This document shows, piece by piece, positions 24,793-35,315 of a DNA stretch of 64,000 nt (positions are counted from its first letter, which is position 1; every line of letters begins with the position of its first letter). The position numbers were made by a program, and so were the translations under genes. The stretch comes from Gamsiella multidivaricata (Eukaryota; Mortierellomycota; Mortierellomycetes; Mortierellales; Mortierellaceae), in assembly GCF_025024155.1 (NCBI RefSeq), contig NW_026251781.1, positions 1 through 64,000 of the forward strand, given 5' to 3'. The notes under the pieces are model-generated. The model made no database searches, was not told the origin of the DNA, and worked only from the letters and a program-made list of their open reading frames with translations.

Positions 24793-25078
24793 TAGCACAG
24801 TTGAGAGTGTTTATTTGGGGATCTTCACCGACAGAAGTATCGTGCAATTTGAAGTTATACATACAAGGAGATCCCGCCAGAGCGATACGCGCTTTGGTGT
24901 GTTGCGTGGTGTTCAATTGGCAAAGTCCTCGTAAGGTTGGGATCCTTCTTGTCTTTATAAAAGCATCAAGATCGAAAAGCTGAATGACTGGCCTGCCATG
25001 ATCTATCGCCTTGTTCTGTGCTTGATATCCTGCTAATACTTCGGCCGACAAGAAGCTGCCTAAGCAATCCAGGAACAA
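24793..25078 (-). pseudogene. Gene fragment, unknown family
   Basis: A minus-strand frame of about 95 residues with protein-like composition, including IDHGRPVIQLFDLDAFIKTR, LRGLCQLNTTQHTKARIAL and AGSPCMYNFKLHD. It has no credible start, and the frame degenerates on the left of a possible donor (ATCG|GTATCC). I do not recognise it. It lies between the zinc-finger gene and the 297-bp tandem repeat, in DNA that otherwise looks decayed, so I read it as a remnant or a single exon of an unresolved gene. Confidence 0.35.
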
Positions 25079-25192
25079 TCTTGTACTTTCGACTCAACAT
25101 GAATAATTAGTAACGGCAAAAAATAAGAACCTGCAGCACTCCATAACGGTGTAGAGATACCATATGCTCTTCATATCAGCCAATGTCACGAT

Positions 25193-25764
25193 GAAGTCCG
25201 GAGAGACGCAGTTCAATCCAGCGCTTTATCGTCCAAGCTCTCTTCCCAAGGGTCTGAACAAGGGCGTCTGAGTAAGGAGATAATGACCTACGCATCAAGA
25301 GCAAGTAGCCAGCTCAGGATGCCAGTCAGGGCTGAAAGGAGCCACTTTATTGGGCTGGCAAACTTTCCGGCACCATATGGCCACGGAAAGGATGCGCCAT
25401 CAATATACCTGACGGAATGATACCCTCCACTGCGAGACCAGCCGCAGCTTAGGTGAGACGCATCGCATCGAACATTGCTAAGGGACGCCGAAGTCTGGAG
25501 AGACGCAGTTCAATCCAGCGCTTTATCGTCCAAGCTCTCTTCCCAAAGGTCTGAACAAGGGCGTCTGAGCAAGGAGATAATGACCTACGCATCAAGAGCA
25601 AGTAGCCAGCTCAGGATGCCAGTCAAGGTTGAAAGGAACCACTTTATTGGGCTGGCAAACTTTCCGGCACCATATGGCCATGGGAAGGATGCGCCATCAA
25701 TATACCTGACGGAATGACACCCTCCACTGCGAGACCAGCCGCAGCTTAGGTGAGACGCGTCGCA
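25193..25764. repeat. Tandem direct duplication, two 275-bp copies, period 297 bp
   Basis: Copy 1 spans 25193-25467 and copy 2 spans 25490-25764, starting with GAAGTC[C/T]GGAGAGACGCAG and ending in GAGACGC[A/G]TCGCA. They differ by only about ten substitutions and have no indels. A plus-strand frame of about 75 codons stays open in both and ends in the same stop after APSIYLTE; a minus-strand frame is also open. Of the changes in the plus frame, some are silent (AGT/AGC Ser, CAC/CAT His) and others alter residues (G/R, R/K, A/V, S/N). No known family is recognised. Confidence 0.85.
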
Positions 25765-26017
25765 GCTGATCCCAAGCTGAATACGTAAGGCGTAGAAAAA
25801 CATCCGCGACTGACCTTAGAGAGTCTTTAACCGGATGCTTCGTCGAGTAGAGGAGCAAGATTGGAGTGAAAGGAGCCGTTGCGATGGTCGTGATGCGCGT
25901 TGTTGATGAATGAAGTTCCATGTGCATCATCACCAAAACTAAAATAAACTTCACAGTCCCACAATTGCACAGCTAAATTACCTTGATTAGCTTTTGCCTC
26001 CACTCCACACCCTAGTT

Positions 26018-28052
26018 ATGGTCAGCAAAACGTTCATACCTGCACCCTCAACCACCCCACAACTCGCCGCGTTCTTTGAAGATGTTCCTGTTGAGGAATT
26101 CACTGCTCTTCGCTTTTTCAGATTTATGAAGTTCAAGTCCGACGAGCGGCAGCTAGCCTCCCATCGGTACAAAGAACTTTATAAGCACGCTCTATCAACT
26201 TGTGAGCCACAGGCGCTTCGTAACATGGTCGCAGATTGGTCCAGTGGGAAAAGGGAAAGAGACAAGTTCTGGAGCGACTTGAAAGCTGCAGAAGACAGAG
26301 AAGCGCGCCTGGTATGTCAAAGCACATTGTTTAATGCACCAGGCACCCAGTGTTAAAGTTGCATGGCACTTATCCTACCACTTTTTCCTCTGGTTAGTCC
26401 GAGCATATTTCTTCCATTGAGAGCGATGTAATGGAGAGAGGCGAGATTGTCAGTAAGAACCTGACTAAGAAAGTCGCGTCGACGTGCTCGACCGCAAAGG
26501 GTATAGTAGCAACTGGGGCTGCATTTGTGCTAGCACAGCCGGTATGAACATGCGACAGAGGAACACCTTATTAATAGACTTGCACGATCTTCTGTTCACA
26601 GGCCCTGAGATATCGTCGTCTTCGTCAATCGCGACATCTTCTTTCTCGTCCCCATTCGTCTCTTCTTCTGCTGGTGAGAGATTTGCGAGCATTTGTCTCG
26701 GGTCGATTGTTGAAATCGTTCACTTGTTAGACAACCCCCAATACCTGACATATCTTTCATATCTTTTTTTTACTTATTTTTTAGCGGCAGTGCCCAGATT
26801 TGTACGCCGTCCCGGTTCGCCAACCCCTGTGCCTCTTGAGCAGGCACACATCGCTGACAGCGTCCATGATAGCCGGTCGAGGGCTGTACTCCCACCGGGA
26901 CCATCCACGGAAGCCCAAGAAGGTACCCAGCCATCTCTTAGCACCCACTATGCTCTTCTTAACCAGCGAACTCAGTGGGAGGAGCTTGTGCCGCGGTTGA
27001 AGGAATTTCGCAAAAGAAGCGGCTTCATGGATCTGTCGAAAGATGGAATCATGGATTTTACGACCGGTTCCAGGTTTCCGAATCCCTTGCACAGGAAGAG
27101 TTTGACGTCGCAATGAAAGATTTTCCAGAGATAACTGAGGACTTCCCAGAGCTCCACGAGCTCAAGCAGTTGTTGAAAGACGATTCTGAATATGACTTTG
27201 ATGACTTCATGAATAAGCTGTGTAACCTCGCGCCGAATACTCCCGTGCGCAGATTCGTGCAAGGTGCTTTGTCCTCTTTGTAAGTGACGAGTTTGTACCA
27301 TAAAAAAATAGTAGGAAGTCGTTTGGCGTCGTTACTGATATAAGTTTATTTCTTTTAGTGCAAACTACTTCCCTCGCCACGACATAGTGCCTGACATCGA
27401 AGAGAAACAAGGCACATTCGATCTTGTCTGTCCCTTCGTCCGTGGCGCACTAAACCCCTTTGTTATCGAGTCCCGAATAAGCGAAATTGCCATCGCAGGC
27501 AATGGGGAGCGCAAGAACGGCTCCAAAGATTACTCGGAGAAGATGGAGAAGTGCAGACGTGCGGATTTAACAGCGGAGGACACAGAGGGAAATCAGATTT
27601 TCCTTGGAGAATGTTCAGCCCCTTACGAGGACGACAAGAGGAAGCTACATGAAGATAAGTGGAAGCTGGGCCGGAGCCTGAAGGACTCCTGGGAAAGTAT
27701 CTGCAGGCAGATTGTGGATCGGAAGCAGCGCCCCCATGGAGATTTGTCGCTCTTCGGGGTTCAGTTTTTCGGAGAGACACTCCTGTTTATGAAGTTTGAT
27801 TTTCGGGGCTCGTTCCGTTTGTGGGAGGTGGAATCTTGCACCATTCCCTGCAGAAAGGATGCGTTCGTAAGAAAATTTGGCTCCTGTTGCAAAAGCTCCC
27901 TTCGATTTGTGCACGCGGTGGCGCAAGAGATTGAGCAGCGAAAATCCCTTACTTTCCTCACAGCCAAGGAAAAAATGATCCTCGCCCGCGCTGTCCGGAA
28001 GTTCGAGCCAACGACGAACACGCCTCCCTTCAAGAAGACCTACGTTCAGTAG
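26018..28052 (+). CDS. Putative PD-(D/E)XK nuclease-like accessory protein, frame uncertain
   Basis: Start at the ATG 26018 (MVSKTFIPAPSTTPQLAAFF). Likely exons: 26018-26311, 26398-26500 (alternative end 26541), 26602-26673, 26785-27279 and 27359-28052. The C-terminal exon has RRADLTAEDTEGNQIFLGEC followed by a Lys-rich KWKLGRSLKDSW helix. An Asp about a dozen residues before a Glu on a strand, then a basic helix, resembles a PD-(D/E)XK (restriction-endonuclease-like) core; this is weak pattern evidence. Near 27057-27075 the frame changes between ...GFMDLSKDGIMDF and ...FQVSESLAQEEF. Either one base is missing in a T run or an intron with poor sites (26987-27073) is removed. It could be an active lineage-specific gene or a recent pseudogene. 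Confidence 0.5.
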
Positions 28053-28579
28053 TTCTTAATATTGAACATGCCATTGTATTTTTACTTCTCTTTACCATAT
28101 CTTTTATATTTTATATGTATTCTCATGCTCTTTCATATTCTCTTTATTGCGTGTTTTATTTTACTTTATTTTTATAGCATGCCTTTCACTCGCTTCATAT
28201 TTACCCGGATTTTCATAAAATTTGCGTTGATTTTAGACGTTCTCTTGTACTGGTGTGTTAGTGTGCTATGAATCAAGCATCAAATTCTTTATGTCCTGAA
28301 TGCTGTAAACTTTTCTTCTTCATAATATTGAATTTCTGATCAGTACTTTGACAAATCTGTTTAAGTAGTAGAGAGCAGATGGTTTTCTTTTCAACAAAGA
28401 TCCTACATCCTTGATAATGCCGGACAATTTGCTGTTGCTGTTTTGTGGATATGTTGCTCAATAAAGTTCCTACGCGTCGACAAAATTTTAACCAAAATAA
28501 GCTTACGGTAAATGCGACGCGTACCAATTGGCAGCGAATAGAATTTCGAGTAAAAGTAAGTTGAAGGACTACAGACAAA
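28053..28579. other. Intergenic, AT-rich
   Basis: About 530 bases of AT-rich DNA with a T/A-rich 3' UTR-like stretch after 28052. No gene recognised. Confidence 0.4.
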
Positions 28580-29165
28580 AATGATAGGAACTCCAAATGC
28601 AAAGCACACTTACCTATCGAGACATGCTGATGCGAAATTATTAACAGAATATTTTCCAACTGGCCTGCACCTAACGCGAGGTGATGCAACCTTTACCATC
28701 TCCCTGCCGGTTTATTCCAAAGTATGTGTCTCAAGTCGTACCAAGTTGTATTTGCTTTCAGAGGCTCACGTCGCACAGAAGAGGAGAATGTGCACTTGCG
28801 GAGGAAATTACTGGAGTGGAGATCAAAGACGTTCCAAAATGACCGTTTGCTGCCTCTCTGTCTGTTTTTGCGGGAAAGTTGTGTGATGGACGGCGCCATG
28901 GCTGGCAAACTTTTCGATAAGTTTACTCGCATGGCGACCCCTCAAGGTATTTATATGGTCTTCAAATGGAGTCCTTTGAAGGACGGATACTTCGAGGAGA
29001 TTGCTGCGATTCTTGGCACGGCCAACATGACCATCGACGGAGCCAGGACTGAACAAGAAACAACTCTGCGTCGTCTAAAGCCACGCCCGTCAAGCATTAC
29101 AAGACTCCAGTTTGTCGCTACCACAGCTTCGAGTTTTGACAGATACGCGTTCTTATCAACCATGG
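28580..29165 (+). pseudogene. Remnant of an unknown protein gene
   Basis: Two plus-strand frames with protein-like composition follow each other: one ending LTRGDATFTISLPVYSK, then another with RKLLEWRSKTFQNDRLLPL, DKFTRMATPQGIYMVFKWSP and GYFEEIAAILGTANMTIDGA. They are in different frames, no start is convincing and the second runs into a 35-T tract. I do not recognise a family; decayed gene or unresolved exons. Confidence 0.35.

Positions 29166-29166
<1 letters not shown>

Positions 29167-29201
<35 letters not shown>
29167..29201. repeat. Homopolymer tract of 35 T
   Basis: A run of 35 T on the plus strand, i.e. poly(A) on the minus strand. It lies about 200 bases beyond the stop codon of the minus-strand coiled-coil relic that starts to its right. 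Confidence 0.9.
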
Positions 29202-29397
29202 CGAAACAATTATTCTACAGAGACAGTCCATGCCGTAGATACTAGACTATTGACTTTGCTCACTGGCATGGAGCGTACAGCAGGATACCATTGACTCTAG
29301 CCCTTGCTGTCGCTCTTTCTGCGATCATTTTATGTAATTTTTTGCTCTTTACAATCTGCACAATCGTTGACTATGGCTACGATTCCCACTCTTTGTC

Positions 29398-30290
29398 CTA
29401 ATCCTGATCTTCATCGACCTGATCCTCTAGCTCGTTCTGAATGGCCTCAATGAAAGCGACTTTGATTCTGTCTTCGTGCTCTGAATCCTCTGGTAACTCG
29501 GTCGTAACCTGGGTGCCTTCCTGTGAACCGACAATGCTGGCGCCCACCTACTCCAGCCCGAGTTTCCGCTTCGGAAACTAAAGCACAGGAACAAAAGTAA
29601 AATGGTATTAGTTCATGTCGCAAATTTATAGGATGCTGATGATATCTATTATGGACGCCAACGTGCGTTTTACCTGGGAGAAGACGCTCTGAAGGTTCTA
29701 TAGCTTGTTCCGACCTATACTTCATGAGGCCCTGGTGACACAGGGTTTACGCCGAGGTGTGCAGTAGCCCGTCTTGTTAACGACTCCATACCTCTGAGAG
29801 CTGCGGCTATGATGGACATGGCGCGCTCGTTCAGTCGTTGGTCTTCTTGGACACTGGATCCGTCGTAATGTACTACTGACGCCTTTCAAACGCGGATGCA
29901 TCGATTCCACGTGCTTCTCGATATGTCTCACCCGCTACTCGATATTTCCCATGCGGCTCCCGATGCTCTTCAAGCTCTGCCCTCGATTACACCTAAACGG
30001 TTGTCCATGTTCACGAGCAAGTTGTTTATGGAAGTAACGTGCTCTTGAGGAACTGGGACATAAAGCGTCGATTCGGCAGCGGCAAGCGGAGTTACTGGAC
30101 TTGCGATGGCCTCTGTTGACGCCAAACTCCCCGTGGGGGGTGCCACATATGGTTTAGGCCGTATTTGCTTCTTGTTCTTGATAACCCCAGCAGAGGGGCT
30201 GGCACAGGCGACGGCGACAGTGGCAGCGGCGGCCCGTATGCGGGTCCTGAATGTCGAAGAGTCGAAGAGTCAGCTGCAGGTGCGGAGGAC
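29398..30290 (-). pseudogene. Decayed coiled-coil protein gene
   Basis: On the minus strand the frames give a Pro/Ala-rich part (VIKNKKQIRPKPYVAPPTG, LAAAESTLYVPVPQEHV), then heptad-like coiled-coil sequence (INNLLVNMDNRLGVIE, a frame slip, SLKSIGSRMGNIE, HIEKHVES), a possible intron (29685-29578) and an acidic C-terminus (HEDRIKVAFIEAIQNELED) stopping at 29398. In-frame TAG codons occur at 29548-29550, in the exon just upstream (before NLQSVFSQ) and at 29935-29937, and there is at least one frame slip. Each TAG replaces a position where Gln (CAG) would fit. I do not recognise the family; it is a relic, probably of a lineage-specific multicopy gene. Confidence 0.55.
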
Positions 30291-31069
30291 AATGTACTCC
30301 TGCCTTTGAAGTCGGATTTGGAGTATGTCCTGGGCTTTCGCCTTGGGTGTCACTCGTTGATCTAAGCACATGTATGAAAGTGGGCCTGGGGGTCTGATAG
30401 TATAATAGACTTGCGGAGGCAGTCTTGACGGGGACATAGGAGCAACATGTCGCGTCTTAGGTCGCGATCAACCCTTACCATAACAATGTTCTCTTCGTAT
30501 CTGTTTTCGAAACTGATACTCTTGTGGCCATGGTAACGGGCGTTGTGCCTACTATTGGGATTGACGAGCCCATACTTTTGATAGGTGCACGGCGATATAG
30601 GAGGCGTGCTTTTGAGCGGATCTATTGAGGAGAATCAGTGACGTGCAGAAAAGGTAATAGTGCTAATGGCCATTTACACGAATAGCATAAAGGAGCTGAA
30701 GTAAAGGAAGGAGCCTAGGATGCTCGGGGAGGCGATAAGAAATGAGAACCAAGTATCGTCTTGATTAGGAAGAAGGTTCAGGACTTTAGGACGCTCGTGC
30801 AAAAGTTACTAGGAAAATAAAGGGCCAGTGAGAAGATGGCTAGGATCCGTGTTCGCAAGTTGGAGGTGCGGTGCGCATTATACACACCATCTCCCTGCTA
30901 TACACACTTTTCAGCGCATTTTGAGCAGACGAGCGCGACATGGATAGTCCAGCTTGAGACAGAGCGTCCATTATTCCGCTTGGACACCCAGCGCTGTACA
31001 AGGACAGGCCCATCATGATTTGGAAATGATTTGACTTCTGGCACTTTGAAACTAGTAAAATAACGCACA
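30291..31069. other. Intergenic with no recognisable gene
   Basis: About 780 bases; short frames only. It may contain further decayed parts of the flanking relics. Confidence 0.35.
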
Positions 31070-31420
31070 TCATTTTAATCGTGGAAGATGATTCCTTGAA
31101 GAGTTGGTGGTTCCGAGCCCGGTCAGGACGCGAAGAATCAGAGGTCCAGATATTTCGAATGAAAGCCTACTTAAAATGTTCGACCTTGTCAATTTGAATG
31201 GCATTGACCGGATGTCGCAGCTCTGGATCTTCGATAGCTGTATCAGTTCTGTCCGTCCTTGTTCGATCACTATATCGGCAGCGGCTTCAACGAACCTGCC
31301 GAAACACTGTTTGCTGTGGATTTGCTTAGTCCAAATTTGAACTAAGAGCGAGAGTCTGTCGTCCTTGTAGAACCGATTCGCCTTGGCTGTGGTGCTTTTA
31401 CGGTGGCAGAACGAGTACAC
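31070..31420 (-). pseudogene. Protein-gene fragment, unknown family
   Basis: Minus-strand frame with protein-like stretches RLSLLVQIWTKQIHSKQCF, RFVEAAADIVIEQGRTELI and SGPLILRVLTGLGTTNS. No start context and no partner exons were found, so I treat it as a fragment. Family not recognised. Confidence 0.3.
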
Positions 31421-32232
31421 ACCCTAGTTTTGAGAGGAGCCTTTGATAAGGATCACTGCATCAAGAGCACAGTAAGGCGCGCATTGTGATCAATATACTG
31501 GCAAAGCGATCTCACACTGACTGCGAGGATGTTGCCATGTTGCTGGAGACCCGACAGTGAACAGCATCATTTGTATTCATGGCCGTTGCCGTTGCTCTCA
31601 GCTTCATCTGGCATCAAGCACGGAAACGAGGGCCATACAGTCGACAGATATGTAATCTGAGTGTGAAATGAATCTGCAGTAAGGCCAAGAACCAAAAAAA
31701 TTTGTCTGCTCTGATCTCCTCCGCTCCACCTTCACATCTTCCTCATCCCACCTCCGCCTTTTCTACACACACACCCTCTCTCTCTCGTCTGCTTCCGTCG
31801 TCTGCCTGCAGACCATTCATTCTGTCACGGCCGCATATCTTTCTCTCATCCAAGGTATCTGATCCATTTTTATCTTTTTTTTTTCATTTTTGCTGTAACC
31901 AAGACATCATGCCTCCACAGGAATCATTAGACGCGCAACACAAACCCTTCCTTGACCGGGATCTGATCGATCGAACTTCTACGCGACCCCGTCTACGTAT
32001 CCTTATACTCTGTTTGTATTAGATTACCATCCACCGATCCTCCACTCGAGTGATTCCATCGATCGACGCGACAGTAACGGGAGCCAGGCACACGCGCACA
32101 CACACGTCATTCACCACGCTGGTCATCACTTCTCAACCCAGCAAAAGCCTCATCACAACTTGAAGACCAGCAGAGGAACACACTTCTAATCCAGGACCGT
32201 CAGCAAACGAGTTACAGCGGCAGAGTGAGAGA
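31421..32232. other. Upstream region of the nucleoporin gene
   Basis: Holds CT-rich promoter-like DNA at 31710-31870 and an ATG at 31909 that opens 37 codons (MPPQESLDAQHKPFLDRDLI). This could be an upstream ORF or an unannotated first exon with a donor at about 31997; I could not join it convincingly to the main frame. Confidence 0.4.
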
Positions 32233-35200
32233 ATGTTTACTTTCAATGCCTCTGGCTCATCCACTAAAAAAGCCGATTATGTGCCCTCGACCTATATCGC
32301 CAAGCAGCTGGCTCTCGAGGAGGAAGCACGGAGAAGCAATGATCTGAGCGGCCTATACGACTCGCCTCACCGGTCATCGCAGACGGATTCGGGTCCTCAC
32401 TGGTCAAGTCCAAGCGCCGTGCTTGCCCCGGGGTACAGTTCAGGCCCATTAGGATACGACCTGCCAAGGACGACACCACAATCGACAATTCCAGGACACC
32501 TATTAAGCCAGTCGACTCGTGTGCAGGAGCCCGTTCCTGATAATGGCGCAGGAGTTGGTCAAAATGAAACGAGCGTGCGGTCGGGTACTTTAGAGTCAAC
32601 TTTTGCAGTATCGTCACCAGGATCGAGGGGCATCTTGAGGAATGACCGTCCAGAGCTTAGCAAGGATGATCTACAGAAGCGAAATGCGTCGGTCCGCTTT
32701 TCGTCTGTGGCTCCAGAATTGAACACACCTCGGCCGACGACGCCTTCGGTCTTTAGTCAGAGCGGTGGGGCGAGTCCCTTTTTCTCAACGGGCCATCTCT
32801 CGAATGGCAGCAGTAGTTTGGCGAACTTGCAATCGGCACTCAAGGACGACAAGATCGATATTCTGAGCCATAGAGCTGCAGCAGTGACACCGTCATTGAA
32901 CGGCAGCTTGGGTCCAGCCTTGGGTTCTGTCTCAGGAACGAATCAGACAACACAGCCATACAACTCTCCAAAAATGCAGAACCAGATGGCGTCATCTTCG
33001 ATGAGGACGGGTAGCATATCCGGCCCAGGAGCGGCTACTGGGTCCTCGTTTTATTTGAGTCTGGATGGCAGCGGGTTAAGGCAATCGAACAAGATGTCGA
33101 ACACGCTTGGCAAGACCGCAAGGGACGAGGATGAACAGGACAAGGAGAAGGAACGCTATATGCCGGCCATCCTGCTTAGCACTCCGTCTGCATCAAAGGT
33201 AGCTCATCGTAATTTTGATTGTGTTGTGTGATGCATTGGGGAACAACTGCAATATGCTGACATTTCATACGCTCAAATAGAGCGCGAAATTAGAGTCGTT
33301 TGTGGAAGGAACCAGTGGAAGATCCGGATGGGATAAGTAAGGAAACAGCCTAGGCGTGTTATGGATGTTACGCTCGGTGCTGAGCCCTATTCTGTAACAT
33401 TAATCTAATCGATACCAATTTCTCTCTTTTTTTTTTCCTCGTAGTGATCGTTTTCAGCAAACAGAACCAAGCAGTGAGGGACATTCACGTTTGGCACCAC
33501 ATTTGATTGGAGAGGATGCCCCGCCTGCCGATACCCTTTACGACATCGCCAATAAAGAAAAATACTATTCGCGGCCTACATCAATGCTATCATCGTTTTT
33601 GGCACCTAATCAGGATACCAGGCAAGTACTGCATACAACCTGTATTTGGCAAAAGCGAGCTGACGCGCATGATGTCGACATTACCCATCTGACATGAAAT
33701 TCTCATTTGTCCTCTCTCTATTATCTTGCTTTTTATCTCTCGCTATAGATCCAATACAGAGACTGATCACCTTGGGAATTCGTTATCCGGAACCGAGCAA
33801 ACCTCATCGGCAACTGTCAACAATTACGACTCGATCATCACGTATGGGTTTTCGCCCGAGGCGTCCTCCTATATGCTGAATCAGTTCCGGTCATTTGGCA
33901 CGGTGGTCCGATTCGAGACTGGATTTTATGGACGCTCTGCGTCAGAGTCGTTCAATTGGCTCAAGATCCAGTACGCAGCGCCCTGGGCAGCGCGAAATGC
34001 CACGAGCCGGAATTTGAAGGCCGTGGGCAAGATTATTGTGGGCGTGCACCCATGCAGGTCGTTCTCAACCGCGAGACCCTCGTCATTTTCGTCACCGAGT
34101 ATGGATATGGACACGAGCACTGATGGAGAACAGGGAGCGTTCAATTGGAAGAGCATCACGAACGACTTGACGGAAACGGAGGCGAGAGAAGTCGAGGCTG
34201 GCGTCGACATGCTGCTGATGATGAGAACTCAAGGTGTGGGTCTGGAGACACTGTCGCAGAGCCGGACATCACAGATTGGAGCGACGAAGGCAAGGCATGC
34301 TAGTCTGTATGAGTCGTGGAGTCAAGGAGGAGCTTCTGTTGGGTCGTCTACATCATCACCATTATCGTCAACTATGGCCTATTCTGGGACGACGACACTG
34401 GGTGACAGCGCTTTTGGTGCCTCGACGAGGAAATCTTCAGCCGACCAGGAGGATGAGGATATGGCATACATTCTGGGCCGCAGTCTAACCTCGGGTGGAT
34501 CCCTGGTGCGATCGGCACGGGGACGTGGATTCGAGCGCGAGAAAAATGACTTTCTGGGATCGACGTCCAAGGATCAGCAGCATGCACAGGATCAGGATGC
34601 GAAGCACAGTATGGTCGATGGTGGTATCCTTTCAGAGCCACAAGCTATCGACACCACATCTGTGGGATTCCGGCCACTTTTCAGCAGTAGTGAATCGAGA
34701 GGGTTTTCTGGAAATGCGGGAGTTACTGGGTCAGGATTCGATTCAGGGCTACAACAGCACCATCACCAACCGCAACAGCAAATGCAGGAGACATTGTTTG
34801 GACCGCAGCATCATCATCTGTCTCTGAGACGTCCACATCTGGGAGCTTCAAGCGCTTCGGATTCGACATTGTTTGCGTCATCCAGGGGCGTGCTTGTCGA
34901 TGCGGCGGATGCAAGCAGTGCGGGCCCGGATTCATCATCACCAGTGCATTACCAGAAGCGACAGCGCCTCTCGTCCAGTTTGTTCACACCAAGGTCCTCC
35001 ACCTCCTCAGCACCTGCATCGACATCCGCAGGCCAGGGAAATAATGTGCCACTCAGCCAGTTTGGCATGGGACGGGATAGGACTTCACTGCTGATCGATG
35101 ATCCAGCACTGGTGGATTCCTGGGGCGTGCCATTGGCGAGGGCCTCGCAATTAGGATCAACATCTGCTAATGCGGCGGTGAAGACAACTTCACCAGCAAC

Positions 35201-35315
35201 GGGAGCCACAGCAGCATCGGGAGCTGGAGGTGCGAATGGACAACAGACAGGAGGATCTGGGAGCGTGATCTCGGCAGTGTTCAACATGGCCAAGAAGCGG
35301 TTGTTCTGGGGATGA
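32233..35315 (+). CDS. NUP53: Nucleoporin Nup53/Nup35 family (MPPN RRM domain)
   Basis: Four exons, 32233-33198, 33281-33336, 33445-33621 and 33749-35315, give 921 residues. A long Ser/Gly/Thr-rich disordered region is followed at about residues 425-500 by an atypical RRM: IITYGFSPEASSYMLNQF, FNWLKIQYAAPWAARNA and KIIVGVHPC. This matches the Nup35/MPPN fold (human WVTVFGFP..., MIGVKPC). The protein ends with SVISAVFNMAKKRLFWG, an amphipathic membrane-binding helix typical of Nup53/Nup59. It links the inner ring of the nuclear pore to the pore membrane. Intron 3 uses a GC donor (AG|GCAAGT); a GT alternative gives a stop. At 921 residues it is much longer than yeast Nup53. Confidence 0.88.

Noticed and set aside
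26018..28052. Crinkler (CRN) effector call
   Set aside because: No LxLFLAK-type N-terminus and no P-loop kinase or NTPase motif is visible.
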